Source: Winslowiella toletana (lineage in GTDB: Bacteria; Pseudomonadota; Gammaproteobacteria; Enterobacterales; Enterobacteriaceae). Taken from it: a stretch of DNA of 64,000 bases. This document shows, one piece after another, positions 24,330 to 33,428 of this stretch. The notes beneath the pieces are model-generated. The model ran no database searches. It was not told where the DNA came from and saw nothing but the letters and a program-made list of their open reading frames with translations. The translations under genes and the position numbers were made by a program. Every line of letters starts with the position of its first letter. Position 1 is the first letter of the stretch. Location of the stretch: the NCBI RefSeq assembly GCF_017875465.1, contig NZ_JAGGMQ010000001.1, positions 3,286,001 to 3,350,000 of the forward strand. Reading direction: 5' to 3'.

Positions 24330-25637
24330 TCAGACCATCATTTTCCGCACAAATCCCAGATGACTTTCCTGCGGTAAATTCCCCAGTCGTTGCCAGATCT
24401 GATCATAACCGCGTAAACCTGCGCAGCAGTCAGCGAACTTCTGCTGTTTCTCCGCTGCACTAAAAGGTTCCGCCAGTGAGCCTTTAGCGTTCAGACGCTG
24501 AGCGGTCAGCGTGCGGCCATCTTTCAGCATAATGGTGACAATATGCGGCAGGTTACTCTGTTCAGCTTCTTCTTCGGCGCTCCAGCTGCTCATCGATACT
24601 CTGGCCAGTCTGGCGGCATCGGCCTGACGCTGCACCTGCTCTGGCGTGAAATCGGCGACACTGAGCATCCCTTTCTCCAGCATCACCGCCACACAGTAAT
24701 GCATCGAGAAACGCGCCTGCATCTCATCCTGCGGCTGCTGATATGCAAGATTGCGCAGATTCGAGATACCGACTTTGGTGGCCACCGACTCAACATCTTC
24801 AGCGCTAAAGGCATGCAGCGCCTGCAAATCGGCAATCGCATCAAGAATGCGGTGCGTCGATCCGCAGCAGGGATGCTTTTTCGGCATCACACCCACCGTT
24901 TCAATCACATGCTGTGGCAACGTTAACCAGCGCTGGATGCTTTCCGGCTGAAAACCGGCGCCGTCAAACAGCTGATAAAAGCCCATATCGCATTCGATAA
25001 TATCCAGCCGTCCGGTCATTTCGCAGGCTGCCAGCTGAGCGGCATCAATCGCGTTACGCGCCGCCATACCAGCATGAAAAGGCTTTAACGGCGTGCCAAA
25101 CTGGCCTTTAATCCCGCTGGCGAGGCTGACGGCAATCGACAGCGTGCGCGCAATTCCGGCCTCATCGAGTCCCTTTAGCCAGGCGACGCCAGCCGCGGTG
25201 CCGATACAGCCGATGGTCGAGGTGCCATGCCAGCCCGCCGTATAGTGTGCGCTGCTGACCACTTCGCCAACAAAGGCCTGCGCCTGTAAACCGATCAGAT
25301 AAGCTTCTGTCAGCGCCTTGCCGTCGCGGTTCTCTTCCAGCGCCACCGCCAGCAGGGCAGGGACCAGCACCGCCGAGGCGTGGCTCATCCCCGGGCCAAA
25401 GTTATCATCGTAATCAATCGCATGGGCGGCGGTGCCATTCAGCAACGCGATAATCGCCGCTGGCTGGCTTTCATAGTGCGCCCAGGCACGCTGCACTGCC
25501 TGGGTGGAGAAGTCGTCGCGTCCGGCATACAGGCAGCCCAGCGTATCGGCGATCGCATCCTGCGCCAGCTGGCGCGCGTGGTCGCTAAACGCCGGGTGGC
25601 GAACGCACCAGGCGGCAATGGTTTCAATCACACTCAT
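24330..25637 (-). CDS. MmgE/PrpD-family protein
   Basis: Cytosolic protein of 435 residues of the MmgE/PrpD family, which includes 2-methylcitrate dehydratase, cis-aconitate decarboxylase and iminodisuccinate epimerase. The N-terminal helical domain contains the family stretch AHAIDYDDNFGPGMSHASAVLVPALLAVALE (about 79-109) and the later GWHGTSTIG and MPKKHPCCGSTHR. A longer frame starts at 25658, but ATG 25637 has GGAGGT 5 nt before it and overlaps the previous stop (ATGA). It is the last gene of the minus-strand operon 33262-24330. No prpB, prpC or prpE is nearby, so a methylcitrate-cycle role is unlikely. The substrate is unknown. Confidence 0.85.
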   Translation of the reverse strand: MSVIETIAAWCVRHPAFSDHARQLAQDAIADTLGCLYAGRDDFSTQAVQRAWAHYESQPAAIIALLNGTAAHAIDYDDNFGPGMSHASAVLVPALLAVALEENRDGKALTEAYLIGLQAQAFVGEVVSSAHYTAGWHGTSTIGCIGTAAGVAWLKGLDEAGIARTLSIAVSLASGIKGQFGTPLKPFHAGMAARNAIDAAQLAACEMTGRLDIIECDMGFYQLFDGAGFQPESIQRWLTLPQHVIETVGVMPKKHPCCGSTHRILDAIADLQALHAFSAEDVESVATKVGISNLRNLAYQQPQDEMQARFSMHYCVAVMLEKGMLSVADFTPEQVQRQADAARLARVSMSSWSAEEEAEQSNLPHIVTIMLKDGRTLTAQRLNAKGSLAEPFSAAEKQQKFADCCAGLRGYDQIWQRLGNLPQESHLGFVRKMMV

Positions 25638-26557
25638 ACAACACCTCCGGCAGCACATTCATCCAGCAACAGCTGCAATAATTTTCCAATCTGAAAACGG
25701 TTTACTTCCCGACCCGGCTGGTCAGTGTCGACCCGATGCACCACCACCATATCCAGCGTCGGCATCACCAGGCAGAAGTGGCCGCCAGCGCCGCGCGCCG
25801 AATAGCTGCCCGCCGGTAATATCGCTTCCGGCCAGGCGACGCTATCGCGCGTCACCCACCACATATAGCCATAGGCGCCGCGATCGCCGGCGTGGGAAAT
25901 CGGTGCGGTGCTGGTCTTCACCCACGCCGCCGGGATAATCGTTTCTCCCTGCCACTGGCCCTGCTGCAAAAACAGCTGGCCAAAGCGCGCCAGATCGCGC
26001 GTCGACAGGCGGAACGGATAGGCCGCATGATCTGACGACTCTCCCGGCTCCATCCAGCCATCCTGCCCGCCGCGGAAATCTTCCATGCCAACTGGACGCG
26101 CAATACGCTGCTCAAAAGCCTGATGGATATTTTCGCCGGTCAGCTGCAACCAGGCAGTGCCAAGGGCATTAAAATCCCAGTTGCTGTAGCACCAGTTCTC
26201 CCCTGGCGCATGGCGGTGACGCGCCGGTTTAATGCGCTTCATCCATGCAGTTTCATAATTTGCCGGATGATAGATACCGGAGCGCGCCGTCAGCAGGTCA
26301 TACAGACAGGCCTGTTTTTCCACTGCCGATAAGCCTTCACGGTCGTCAATGCCCAGCGTCTGCAAGGTCAGTGACAGATCGATACGATCTTCCGCCACCG
26401 CCGGGCCATACAGCGCGCTGAGAAAGCTTTTGCGCATTGAGTGGCACTGAAAACGATGGCTGAGATCGCCAACGGAAAACCGGCACTCGCCGTGTTGCAG
26501 CACCATCATCGCATCGGTATTAATGGTTTCCAGATAACGACGCAGCTTAATAAACAT
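25634..26557 (-). CDS. Serine hydrolase, beta-lactamase (class C-like) fold
   Basis: Protein of 307 residues with the penicillin-recognising hydrolase motifs SxxK (S40-M-R-K43) and YxN (Y124-S-N126), and a Gly-rich GAGGH stretch near residue 270 in the place of the third motif. There is no signal peptide, so it is probably cytosolic and acts as an amidase or esterase rather than a beta-lactamase. It lies between the ABC importer genes and the MmgE/PrpD gene, with a 15-nt gap before it and an ATGA overlap after it, so it probably hydrolyses the imported compound or an intermediate. Specificity cannot be read from the sequence. Confidence 0.82.
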   Translation of the reverse strand: MFIKLRRYLETINTDAMMVLQHGECRFSVGDLSHRFQCHSMRKSFLSALYGPAVAEDRIDLSLTLQTLGIDDREGLSAVEKQACLYDLLTARSGIYHPANYETAWMKRIKPARHRHAPGENWCYSNWDFNALGTAWLQLTGENIHQAFEQRIARPVGMEDFRGGQDGWMEPGESSDHAAYPFRLSTRDLARFGQLFLQQGQWQGETIIPAAWVKTSTAPISHAGDRGAYGYMWWVTRDSVAWPEAILPAGSYSARGAGGHFCLVMPTLDMVVVHRVDTDQPGREVNRFQIGKLLQLLLDECAAGGVV

Positions 26558-26572
26558 GCTTAAACCTTCTCC

Positions 26573-27340
26573 TTAGCATTCACTGGCAGCGAGGAAACGC
26601 CGCGTGTACTCTTCGCGCGCATTGCCCTGACGCAGGGCATCGGCGCTTAACTCTTCCAGCAGCACCCCCTGATGCATAATCGCCACCCGCTGACAGAGAT
26701 GGGTCACGACCGCCAGATCGTGGGTGACCATCAGATAGGTCAGCTGGCGCTGTTTGCGCATCGTGGCGAGCAGGTTAAGGATTTCCGCCTGCACCGACAC
26801 GTCGAGCGCCGATGTGGGTTCATCAAGCAGCAGCACCGACGGTTCCATAATCAGCGCGCGGGCAATCGCGACGCGCTGACGCTGGCCGCCGGAAAGCTGA
26901 TGCGGATAGCGGTAACGAAATGCATCACTCAGACCCACCGCATGCAGCACATCGCTGATACGCGACTCGTGGCGATCAAGGCCGTGCAGCTGCAATGGTT
27001 CGCGCAGCGCGTTCCACACCATTTTGCGTGGATGCAACGAGGCGTAGGGATCCTGAAACACCATCTGTACCTGACGGTAAAAAGCTTTATCACGTACCGG
27101 CTGCTGCTCTTTGTTATCAAACAGAATCGCGCCCTGATAATCGCTGTTCAGACCGGCAAGGGCGCGCAGAATGGTGGATTTACCACAGCCGGATTCGCCA
27201 ATCAGGCCATAGCTTTCGCCCGCCGCCAGCGTAAAGCTGACATCGCTCACTACCTGACGGCGCTGGCTGCCTTCACCAAAGGCGATATTCAGACTGACCG
27301 CTTCAACACTGCGCTGTTGCGTGGGAATCGGTGTATTCAT
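26573..27340 (-). CDS. Peptide/nickel-type ABC transporter ATPase (DppF/OppF-like)
   Basis: Nucleotide-binding subunit of 255 residues. Walker A is GESGCGKST near residue 53, the signature LSGGQRQRVAIARAL near 143, and Walker [17 protein letters not shown] near 168. It is the second of two ATPases of a complete importer and overlaps the other by 4 nt (ATGA). It is somewhat short because the usual C-terminal oligopeptide extension is reduced. Confidence 0.92.
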   Translation of the reverse strand: MNTPIPTQQRSVEAVSLNIAFGEGSQRRQVVSDVSFTLAAGESYGLIGESGCGKSTILRALAGLNSDYQGAILFDNKEQQPVRDKAFYRQVQMVFQDPYASLHPRKMVWNALREPLQLHGLDRHESRISDVLHAVGLSDAFRYRYPHQLSGGQRQRVAIARALIMEPSVLLLDEPTSALDVSVQAEILNLLATMRKQRQLTYLMVTHDLAVVTHLCQRVAIMHQGVLLEELSADALRQGNAREEYTRRFLAASEC

Positions 27341-28203
27341 ATGGCAACTCCATCACGCCAGGTCGGGCCGTTCAGCCAGGCGGCGTCACGGGTCGGCACA
27401 CTCAGGGTCTCCACCGGTTGCTGCAGCCGTGGCTGGCTGGCGAGCAGCGCGCGGGTGTAGGGATGACAGGCATGTTCCAGCTGGCTGGCCTGAATCTCCT
27501 CCACTACCCGTCCGGCATACATCACCAGCACACGGTCGCAAAAACGTGATACCAGATTAAGATCGTGGGTGATAAACAGCATGCCGGTATTGCGGCGCGC
27601 CAGCAGTTCATCAAGGATACTCAGCACCTGCTGACGCACGGTCACATCCAGCGCCGAAGTGGGTTCATCGGCGATAATCAGATCCGGCTCCGGAATCAGC
27701 ATCATGGCGATCATCACGCGCTGCCCCATACCGCCGGAAATCTCATGCGGATAGAGCTGGCAGACTTTTTCCACCTCACGAATATGCACTGACTCCAGCA
27801 TTGCCAGCGCCCGCTCGCGCGCCACGCTTTTACTTGCCTGGGTGTGCAGGCGATAAGCTTCGCTAATCTGGTCACCGATACGCATCAGCGGATTTAGCGA
27901 GAATTTAGGATCCTGCAAAATCATCGAAATGCGTCCGCCGCGAATCCGCCGCATCTGCTTTTCGCTGGCGGCCAGCAGATCGATATCGCCAAACTGCATT
28001 TTATCCGCCGTGACGCGACCAATTTTCGGCGTCAGCTTCAGCAGCGCACGGCAGGTCTGTGATTTGCCAGAGCCAGACTCACCGACAATCGCCAGCTTTT
28101 CGCGTCCGACGCTGAAAGAGACATTGCGCACCGCGTGATGATCCTGATGCGCGCCCTTAAAAATGATATTCAGGTTTTCCACCTGCAGCAGGGTGTCATT
28201 CAT
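27337..28203 (-). CDS. Peptide/nickel-type ABC transporter ATPase (DppD/OppD-like)
   Basis: Nucleotide-binding subunit of 288 residues. Walker [11 protein letters not shown] near residue 39, signature [13 protein letters not shown] near 154, Walker [16 protein letters not shown] near 174. The signature reads SGGMG, a variant common in the D-type subunit. It overlaps the upstream permease end by 8 nt. It works with the other ATPase, two permeases and the binding protein in the same operon. Confidence 0.92.
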   Translation of the reverse strand: MNDTLLQVENLNIIFKGAHQDHHAVRNVSFSVGREKLAIVGESGSGKSQTCRALLKLTPKIGRVTADKMQFGDIDLLAASEKQMRRIRGGRISMILQDPKFSLNPLMRIGDQISEAYRLHTQASKSVARERALAMLESVHIREVEKVCQLYPHEISGGMGQRVMIAMMLIPEPDLIIADEPTSALDVTVRQQVLSILDELLARRNTGMLFITHDLNLVSRFCDRVLVMYAGRVVEEIQASQLEHACHPYTRALLASQPRLQQPVETLSVPTRDAAWLNGPTWRDGVAI

Positions 28204-29131
28204 GGCGGAGATCCATTACGTCGCGCAGGCCGTCGCCAAGCAGGTTAAAGGCCAGACTGGTAAAAAGAATCGCTAAACCAGGGATGGCGGCAATCCAGCC
28301 ATTGTTCAGCATAAATTCGCGGCCGGAAGCCAGCATCGCCCCCCATTCCGGGCTGGGCGCTTGCGCGCCGAGGCCGAGGAAGCCGAGTCCGGCAGCGGTC
28401 AGGATAATCGCCGCCATATTCAGCGTGACGCGCACCACCACTGACGGCAGACACATCGGCATAATATGGCGCAGAATAATGTGCCACGACGATGCCCCCT
28501 GCAAACGTACCGCCGCGATATAGTCCATCTTGCGGATCGACAGGGTTTCGGCGCGCGCCAGACGGGCAATCGGCGGCCAGGAGGAGAGTGAAATGGCGAT
28601 AATCGCGTTATCAATGCCCGGACCCAGTGCGGCGACAAACGCCAGCGCCAGAATCAGGCTGGGGAAGGCGAGAAAAATATCTACCAGGCGCATCAGCACG
28701 GTATCCACCCAGCCACCGAGGTAGCCAGCGGTGGTGCCGATAATCAGCCCCAGCGGCGTGATGATCACCGCCGTCAGTGCGGCGATATACAGCGTAATCC
28801 GCGCGCCATGCAGCAGGCGGCTGTAGATATCACGTCCCAGCTCATCGGTGCCGAGCCAGTGCTGCGCCGTTGGTGGTTGCAGACGGTTGGTCAGATCCTG
28901 GGTAAAAATATCATGCGTGCTGAACCACGGCGCAAACAGCGCCGCCGCCACCACCACCAGCAGCACCAGCAGACCAAACAGCGCCGAATGGTTAGCGCAG
29001 AAGCGCAGCCACTGTAGCCATATTTGCTGCATCCGTGCCTGGAATGGCGAAGCGGGCACCGGCGCGCTAAGCCAGCTACGTAATGCCGAACGCTGGTGCG
29101 CTGGCAGTGATTTATTTAGCGAGTCGGTCAT
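28196..29131 (-). CDS. Peptide-type ABC permease (DppC-like)
   Basis: Inner-membrane permease of 311 residues. The N-terminal extension precedes six membrane segments. The family stretch GTDELGRDIYSRLLHGARITL lies near residue 94, and the coupling EAA loop, which contacts the ATPase, near 215-235 (RLQGASSWHIILRHIMPM). It starts within the stop of the DppB-like gene (ATGA). Confidence 0.92.
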   Translation of the reverse strand: MTDSLNKSLPAHQRSALRSWLSAPVPASPFQARMQQIWLQWLRFCANHSALFGLLVLLVVVAAALFAPWFSTHDIFTQDLTNRLQPPTAQHWLGTDELGRDIYSRLLHGARITLYIAALTAVIITPLGLIIGTTAGYLGGWVDTVLMRLVDIFLAFPSLILALAFVAALGPGIDNAIIAISLSSWPPIARLARAETLSIRKMDYIAAVRLQGASSWHIILRHIMPMCLPSVVVRVTLNMAAIILTAAGLGFLGLGAQAPSPEWGAMLASGREFMLNNGWIAAIPGLAILFTSLAFNLLGDGLRDVMDLRHE

Positions 29132-30201
29132 TGTCCCTCCTGACGCGTGCGGGGATCGAAAATACGGTACAGCAGGTCGCAGATCAGATTAAGCACCACA
29201 AAGATCGCGCCGATCAGCAGCGTACAGCCGACCACCGCGTTCATATCGCCAGCCAGCAGCGCATTGGTGAGGTAGCGGCCAAAACCCGGCCAGGCAAACA
29301 CGGTTTCAGTGAGTACGGCTCCTTCCAGCAGGGTGGCCCAGGAGAGCGCCACCACGGTTAAGGTCGGCACCGCCACATTGCGCAGCGCGTGGATCCAGAC
29401 GCAGCGCGCCCATGACAGACCCTTAACCCGCGCGGTGATAATATATTCCTGTGAAAGCTGCTCAATCATAAAGCTGCGCACCATGCGGCTGATATAAGCC
29501 AGTGAGCTGAGGCCCAGAATCGACGCCGGCAGAATGATATGACCGAAGACGTTCTTAAACACCTCCCAGTTACCGGCCAGCAGGCTGTCAATCAGCCAGA
29601 AGCCGGTCACCGGATGCAGATCGAACTCATACATAAAGTCGATACGACCAGGTCCGCCAATCCAGCCGAGTGAGGCATAGAACAGCAGCAGCCCCATCAG
29701 TCCCAGCCAGAAGTGCGGCGTCGAGTAACTCAGCAGGCCGATAAAACGAATGACATGGTCAAACCATGAGTTACGGTACATTGAGGAGAGCACCCCGGCC
29801 GGAATACCGAGGCCGACGCCAATAATTGCCGCCAGCGTCGCCAGTTCCAGCGTGGCCGGAAATACGCGGGCGATATCCTGCGCCACCGGCTGGCTGGTGG
29901 TCAGCGCGGTGCCAAAGTTGAGATGCGCCAGCTGCCAGACGTAATCAATAAACTGTTTCCACAGCGGCTGATCGAGGCCCAGCAGATGGTACATCTTGTC
30001 ATAGGCTTCCTGACCGGCGTTGTCGCCGATCACCGCCACCACCGGGTCGATCGGCAGCAGACGGCCAATAAAGAAGGTCAATGCCGCCAGCCCCAGCAGC
30101 GTACAGAAGATGGAGAGTGTGCCTTTCAGCAGCGCCCGCAGGCGGCGCCAGATTGGTGACGGCTCCAGGGTCATGTGTTGTTGCGGTAAAAGCTGCGACA
30201 T
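29128..30201 (-). CDS. Peptide-type ABC permease (DppB-like)
   Basis: Inner-membrane permease of 357 residues. The first membrane segment is near 30-50, followed by the periplasmic DPVVAVIGDNAG and LGLDQPLWKQFIDYVWQLAHLNFG motifs typical of DppB/OppB. Five more segments follow, and the EAA loop lies near 275-295 (ARVKGLSWARCVWIHALRNVA). It is 12 nt downstream of the binding-protein gene, in the same operon. Confidence 0.92.
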   Translation of the reverse strand: MSQLLPQQHMTLEPSPIWRRLRALLKGTLSIFCTLLGLAALTFFIGRLLPIDPVVAVIGDNAGQEAYDKMYHLLGLDQPLWKQFIDYVWQLAHLNFGTALTTSQPVAQDIARVFPATLELATLAAIIGVGLGIPAGVLSSMYRNSWFDHVIRFIGLLSYSTPHFWLGLMGLLLFYASLGWIGGPGRIDFMYEFDLHPVTGFWLIDSLLAGNWEVFKNVFGHIILPASILGLSSLAYISRMVRSFMIEQLSQEYIITARVKGLSWARCVWIHALRNVAVPTLTVVALSWATLLEGAVLTETVFAWPGFGRYLTNALLAGDMNAVVGCTLLIGAIFVVLNLICDLLYRIFDPRTRQEGQ

Positions 30202-30213
30202 TGGCGGCCTCCG

Positions 30214-31809
30214 TTATTTGCTCGCGGCGTTGTACCAGACGCGGAAGCCATTCCAGGTCCAGTTTTTCACTGTCGGGCTGATGCCGGCGGTGTTGTACAT
30301 CTGGAACATGATGGCCATCGGTCCTTTCTGCATCACTTCACGTTGCAGATCGGCGTACATGGCGGTGCGTTTGCTGTCGTCCGGCTCCAGCAGCGCGGCT
30401 TCAACGGCTTTATTCATCTGCTCGTCGTAGTAAGCGGCGCGCCAGCTTGGATACTGCGTGGCACGCGCTTCTTTGCTGTTGTCCGGGTTAAACACCAGCC
30501 GCGAGGCGTTGCCGTAGGCATCCGGCACCGAGGTTTGCCATGCCATCATCACGCTCTGGAATTCACGACCGCGTGCGCGGCTGAACAGCTGGGCATTAGC
30601 CATCCGCTCCAGCTTCAGTGTGACCCCGATTTTGGCGGCGTTCTGCTGGATGCTCTGGGCGATAGGCGCTGAGTGCGGCAGGGTGCCGAAAAACACAGTG
30701 GAGGTGAAACCATTCGGGTAACCGGCTTCGGTCAGCAGCTGTTTAGCTTTGGCCAGATCGAGTTTAAACGGCTGACCCTCTTTGGCGTCCAGCGCGCCGA
30801 AAGCGCCGAGTTGCGCAAAGCTGGCGCGCGGCACGCCGAGGTACGGCATGACGCTGTTCGCCAGGCCGTCGTAATCGATCAGGTAGCGCATTGCCAGACG
30901 TACTTTTTCATTTTTGAAAATCGGGTCTTCGTTGTTAAAGCTCCAGAAGAACAGCTGCGGTTTCAGGGTTTTTTCCACCTTAACCTTGCCGCCTTCATCC
31001 AGCGTTTTCAGATCGTCTGCTGACAGGTCGCGGGCAATATCGACATCGCCCTGCGTCAGCAGCAGGCGCTGGGTGCCGGTTTCCGCCACATGACGGATCA
31101 GAATGCGTTTCAGATGTGGCTGCTCGCCCCAGTAGTTGGGCGTTGACTGTAATACCACGCCCTCACCGGCGTTCCAGCGCGCCAGCTGATACGGTCCGAC
31201 GCAGGCGGTATGGGTGGAGAGATATTTATGGCCGAAGTCGCCATCTACCGCCTGTTTCTCCAGCAGTTTGCGATCGACCAGTGAGGAGACGTTATTGGCG
31301 GCAATCGCCTGAAGCACCAGGTTGGTGGGATAGGCTTTATCGAAGGTCAGCACCAGTGTGTTGTTATCCGGCGCGGTAATTGTCTGGTCGACGTTCTCTT
31401 TAGTAAAACCGTACTCTTTAATCGCCGCCGCGTTGCCATAGCCGAGTTTAACCACCCGCTGCAGTGACCACGCCAGATCGCCCGCCGTTGCCGGGGAACC
31501 ATCGGCAAACTTCATGTTCTTTTGCAGATGAAAGGTAATGGTTTTCCGGTCGGCAGAAACATCCCAGCTCTGCGCCATATTCGGCACCACTTTTTTCTCA
31601 TCTTTGACGTCAAAATCCACCAGCGTATCGCAGGTGTTGGTATAGATTTCATTGGTGACCACTTCACCAATTTGCGCCGGATCCCAGGTGCTGATGGCGT
31701 CGATATTCCACGCCATTACCAGTGAATCGGGCGGTGTTGCGGCCTGACTGGCCGCGCTAAAAGTGCCCGCCAAAACCAGTGCGGCGGCAATTGCATTCAG
31801 TTTGGTCAT
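30214..31809 (-). CDS. Family 5 periplasmic solute-binding protein
   Basis: Extracytoplasmic substrate receptor for the ABC importer, 531 residues, OppA/DppA type. The signal peptide is about residues 1-23 (MTKLNAIAAALVLAGTFSAASQA); no lipobox. The mature protein has the usual start of this family (LVMAWNIDAISTWDPAQIGE, then YDTLVD-like CDTLVDFD). It sits directly between the amidohydrolase and permease genes. Ligands of this family are peptides, opines, nickel chelates or glycosides. With an M20 amidohydrolase beside it, an N-acyl amino acid or dipeptide-like compound is likely here (inference). Confidence 0.9.
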   Translation of the reverse strand: MTKLNAIAAALVLAGTFSAASQAATPPDSLVMAWNIDAISTWDPAQIGEVVTNEIYTNTCDTLVDFDVKDEKKVVPNMAQSWDVSADRKTITFHLQKNMKFADGSPATAGDLAWSLQRVVKLGYGNAAAIKEYGFTKENVDQTITAPDNNTLVLTFDKAYPTNLVLQAIAANNVSSLVDRKLLEKQAVDGDFGHKYLSTHTACVGPYQLARWNAGEGVVLQSTPNYWGEQPHLKRILIRHVAETGTQRLLLTQGDVDIARDLSADDLKTLDEGGKVKVEKTLKPQLFFWSFNNEDPIFKNEKVRLAMRYLIDYDGLANSVMPYLGVPRASFAQLGAFGALDAKEGQPFKLDLAKAKQLLTEAGYPNGFTSTVFFGTLPHSAPIAQSIQQNAAKIGVTLKLERMANAQLFSRARGREFQSVMMAWQTSVPDAYGNASRLVFNPDNSKEARATQYPSWRAAYYDEQMNKAVEAALLEPDDSKRTAMYADLQREVMQKGPMAIMFQMYNTAGISPTVKNWTWNGFRVWYNAASK

Positions 31810-31834
31810 TATTATGCTCCAGAGGATAAAAGAA

Positions 31835-33262
31835 TCAGAGTTCAGTCGGACGCGGTTGCACCGGTGGTTTCACTTCCGCCGGGATCGGGCATTTATAAGG
31901 GGTTTCACTGACCTGCTCGTAATGGGCTTTTTTCACCTGCGCCAGCAGCACTTTATCGGTCAGCACATCAATGGCGGTGGAGGCCATCACTTTGGCAACG
32001 TGGGTCAGACCTTTGTGCGCGGCCGGCATTTTGCCCTGTGCGGTCAGCTGCCAGGAGTGGCCCGGCGTGGCAATCGCCATGGTCGGAACATGAGCCTGCA
32101 CTGTTGGGATCACCCAGCTGACATCGCCAACGTCGGTGGAACCCATCATCACTTCACCCTGGGTATCAAGCGGGATAATAAAGTCGCTGAGCGGCTTTGG
32201 CGTGGCGCGTTTCATGCCGGTTTTGCGGATATCGCTGGCGATCTCTTCCGCGCTGAGCGTCGCCTGAATCTCGGCGGCAAACGCCAGGTCGGCGTCATCA
32301 AACTTCACGGTGCCCAGCTGTTCCAGGTTACGCTGCATCGCCTCTTCCAGCGGGCGGTTGCCCAGCAGGTTGGAGACGGCGCTCATAATGCTGATCTCGA
32401 CCTGGGTATCGGTCATCATCGCCGCGCCCTGCGCCACGCGTTTGACGCGCTCATTCAGATCGAACATCGCATGCACATCGCGTGAACGGATGGCGTAACG
32501 CACTGCAGCTTTCGCCTGCACCACGTTTGGCGCGATACCGCCGGAATCGAGCATCGCGTAGTGGATCCGCGAATCCTGCGGTACATGCTCACGCAGGAAC
32601 TGAACGCCGACATTCATCAGCTCAGCGGCATCCAGTGCGCTGCGGCCCAGGTGTGGCGATGCGGCGGCATGCGAAGAGCGACCGGTAAAGAAGAAGTCCA
32701 TGCGAGTGTTGGCGAGGGATTGCGGTTTTGCCACTTCGTGATGGGCGCTGGGGTGCCAGGTAATCGCCACATCAACGTTATCGAAAGCGCCTGCGCGCGC
32801 CATAAAGGATTTCGCTGCGCCGCCTTCTTCGGCCGGACAGCCGTAGTAGCGTACGCGGCCAGGCGTGCCGGTCGCGGCCAGCCACTCTTTCAGCGCGGTC
32901 GCGGCCAGCATAGCGGCAGAACCTAACAGGTTATGACCGCAGCCGTGCCCCTGGCCATTGCCTGGCAGCGGGGAGGGATAAGCGACACCGGACTCCTGGC
33001 TCAGGCCAGGCAGGGCATCATATTCGCCGAGAATGGCAATAATCGGGCCGCCTTCACCGGCTTCGCCGATAACCGCCGTCGGGATGCCGGCGATATTCTC
33101 AGTCACGCGGAAACCCTGCTGTTTCAGCATCGCGGTATGTTCGGCCACGGAGCGGTATTCGGTATAACAGATCTCCGGCATACCCCAGACGCGGTCGCTC
33201 AGATCACAGAATTCGGTTTTATGTTCATCCACCAGCTTCCAGACTAACTCTTTGTTTTGCAT
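31835..33262 (-). CDS. M20-family amidohydrolase (AbgB-like)
   Basis: Metal-dependent amidohydrolase of 475 residues, similar in length and sequence to E. coli AbgB, a p-aminobenzoyl-glutamate hydrolase subunit. The metal-binding motifs GNGQGHGCGHN (about 102-112), PAEEGG (about 144-149) and HPSAHHE (about 170-176) are all present. A dimerisation domain occupies about 190-320. It is the first gene of the ABC/serine hydrolase/MmgE-PrpD operon, 25 nt before the binding-protein gene. Unlike the abg operon there is no AbgA partner and no AbgT, so the substrate probably differs. Confidence 0.88.
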   Translation of the reverse strand: MQNKELVWKLVDEHKTEFCDLSDRVWGMPEICYTEYRSVAEHTAMLKQQGFRVTENIAGIPTAVIGEAGEGGPIIAILGEYDALPGLSQESGVAYPSPLPGNGQGHGCGHNLLGSAAMLAATALKEWLAATGTPGRVRYYGCPAEEGGAAKSFMARAGAFDNVDVAITWHPSAHHEVAKPQSLANTRMDFFFTGRSSHAAASPHLGRSALDAAELMNVGVQFLREHVPQDSRIHYAMLDSGGIAPNVVQAKAAVRYAIRSRDVHAMFDLNERVKRVAQGAAMMTDTQVEISIMSAVSNLLGNRPLEEAMQRNLEQLGTVKFDDADLAFAAEIQATLSAEEIASDIRKTGMKRATPKPLSDFIIPLDTQGEVMMGSTDVGDVSWVIPTVQAHVPTMAIATPGHSWQLTAQGKMPAAHKGLTHVAKVMASTAIDVLTDKVLLAQVKKAHYEQVSETPYKCPIPAEVKPPVQPRPTEL

Positions 33263-33396
33263 GACTGTCCCCAGAAATCGTTGTCAGGCGCGTGCGCGGC
33301 CCAGGACATTCAGAATGCGCGTGGGTGGCGGCAAAATACCAATGAGCATTTCGCCTGTCCCATTCCAAAAATGCATAGTTTGGTGTCTGGATTTAC

Positions 33397-33415
33397 GGGC
33401 GGCGTTATCGCCGCC
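33397..33415. repeat. GC-rich palindrome, REP-like family (copy 3)
   Basis: GGGCGGCG-TTAT-CGCCGCC between the LysR stop (33429) and the M20 gene, which lie in tandem. The stem may terminate LysR transcripts before the operon. Confidence 0.75.
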
Positions 33416-33428
33416 TTTGTCAGGATTA

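Noticed and set aside
24330..25637. prpD of the 2-methylcitrate cycle
   Set aside because: None of prpB, prpC, prpE or prpR is present, and the gene is part of an ABC importer/hydrolase operon, so only the family name is given.
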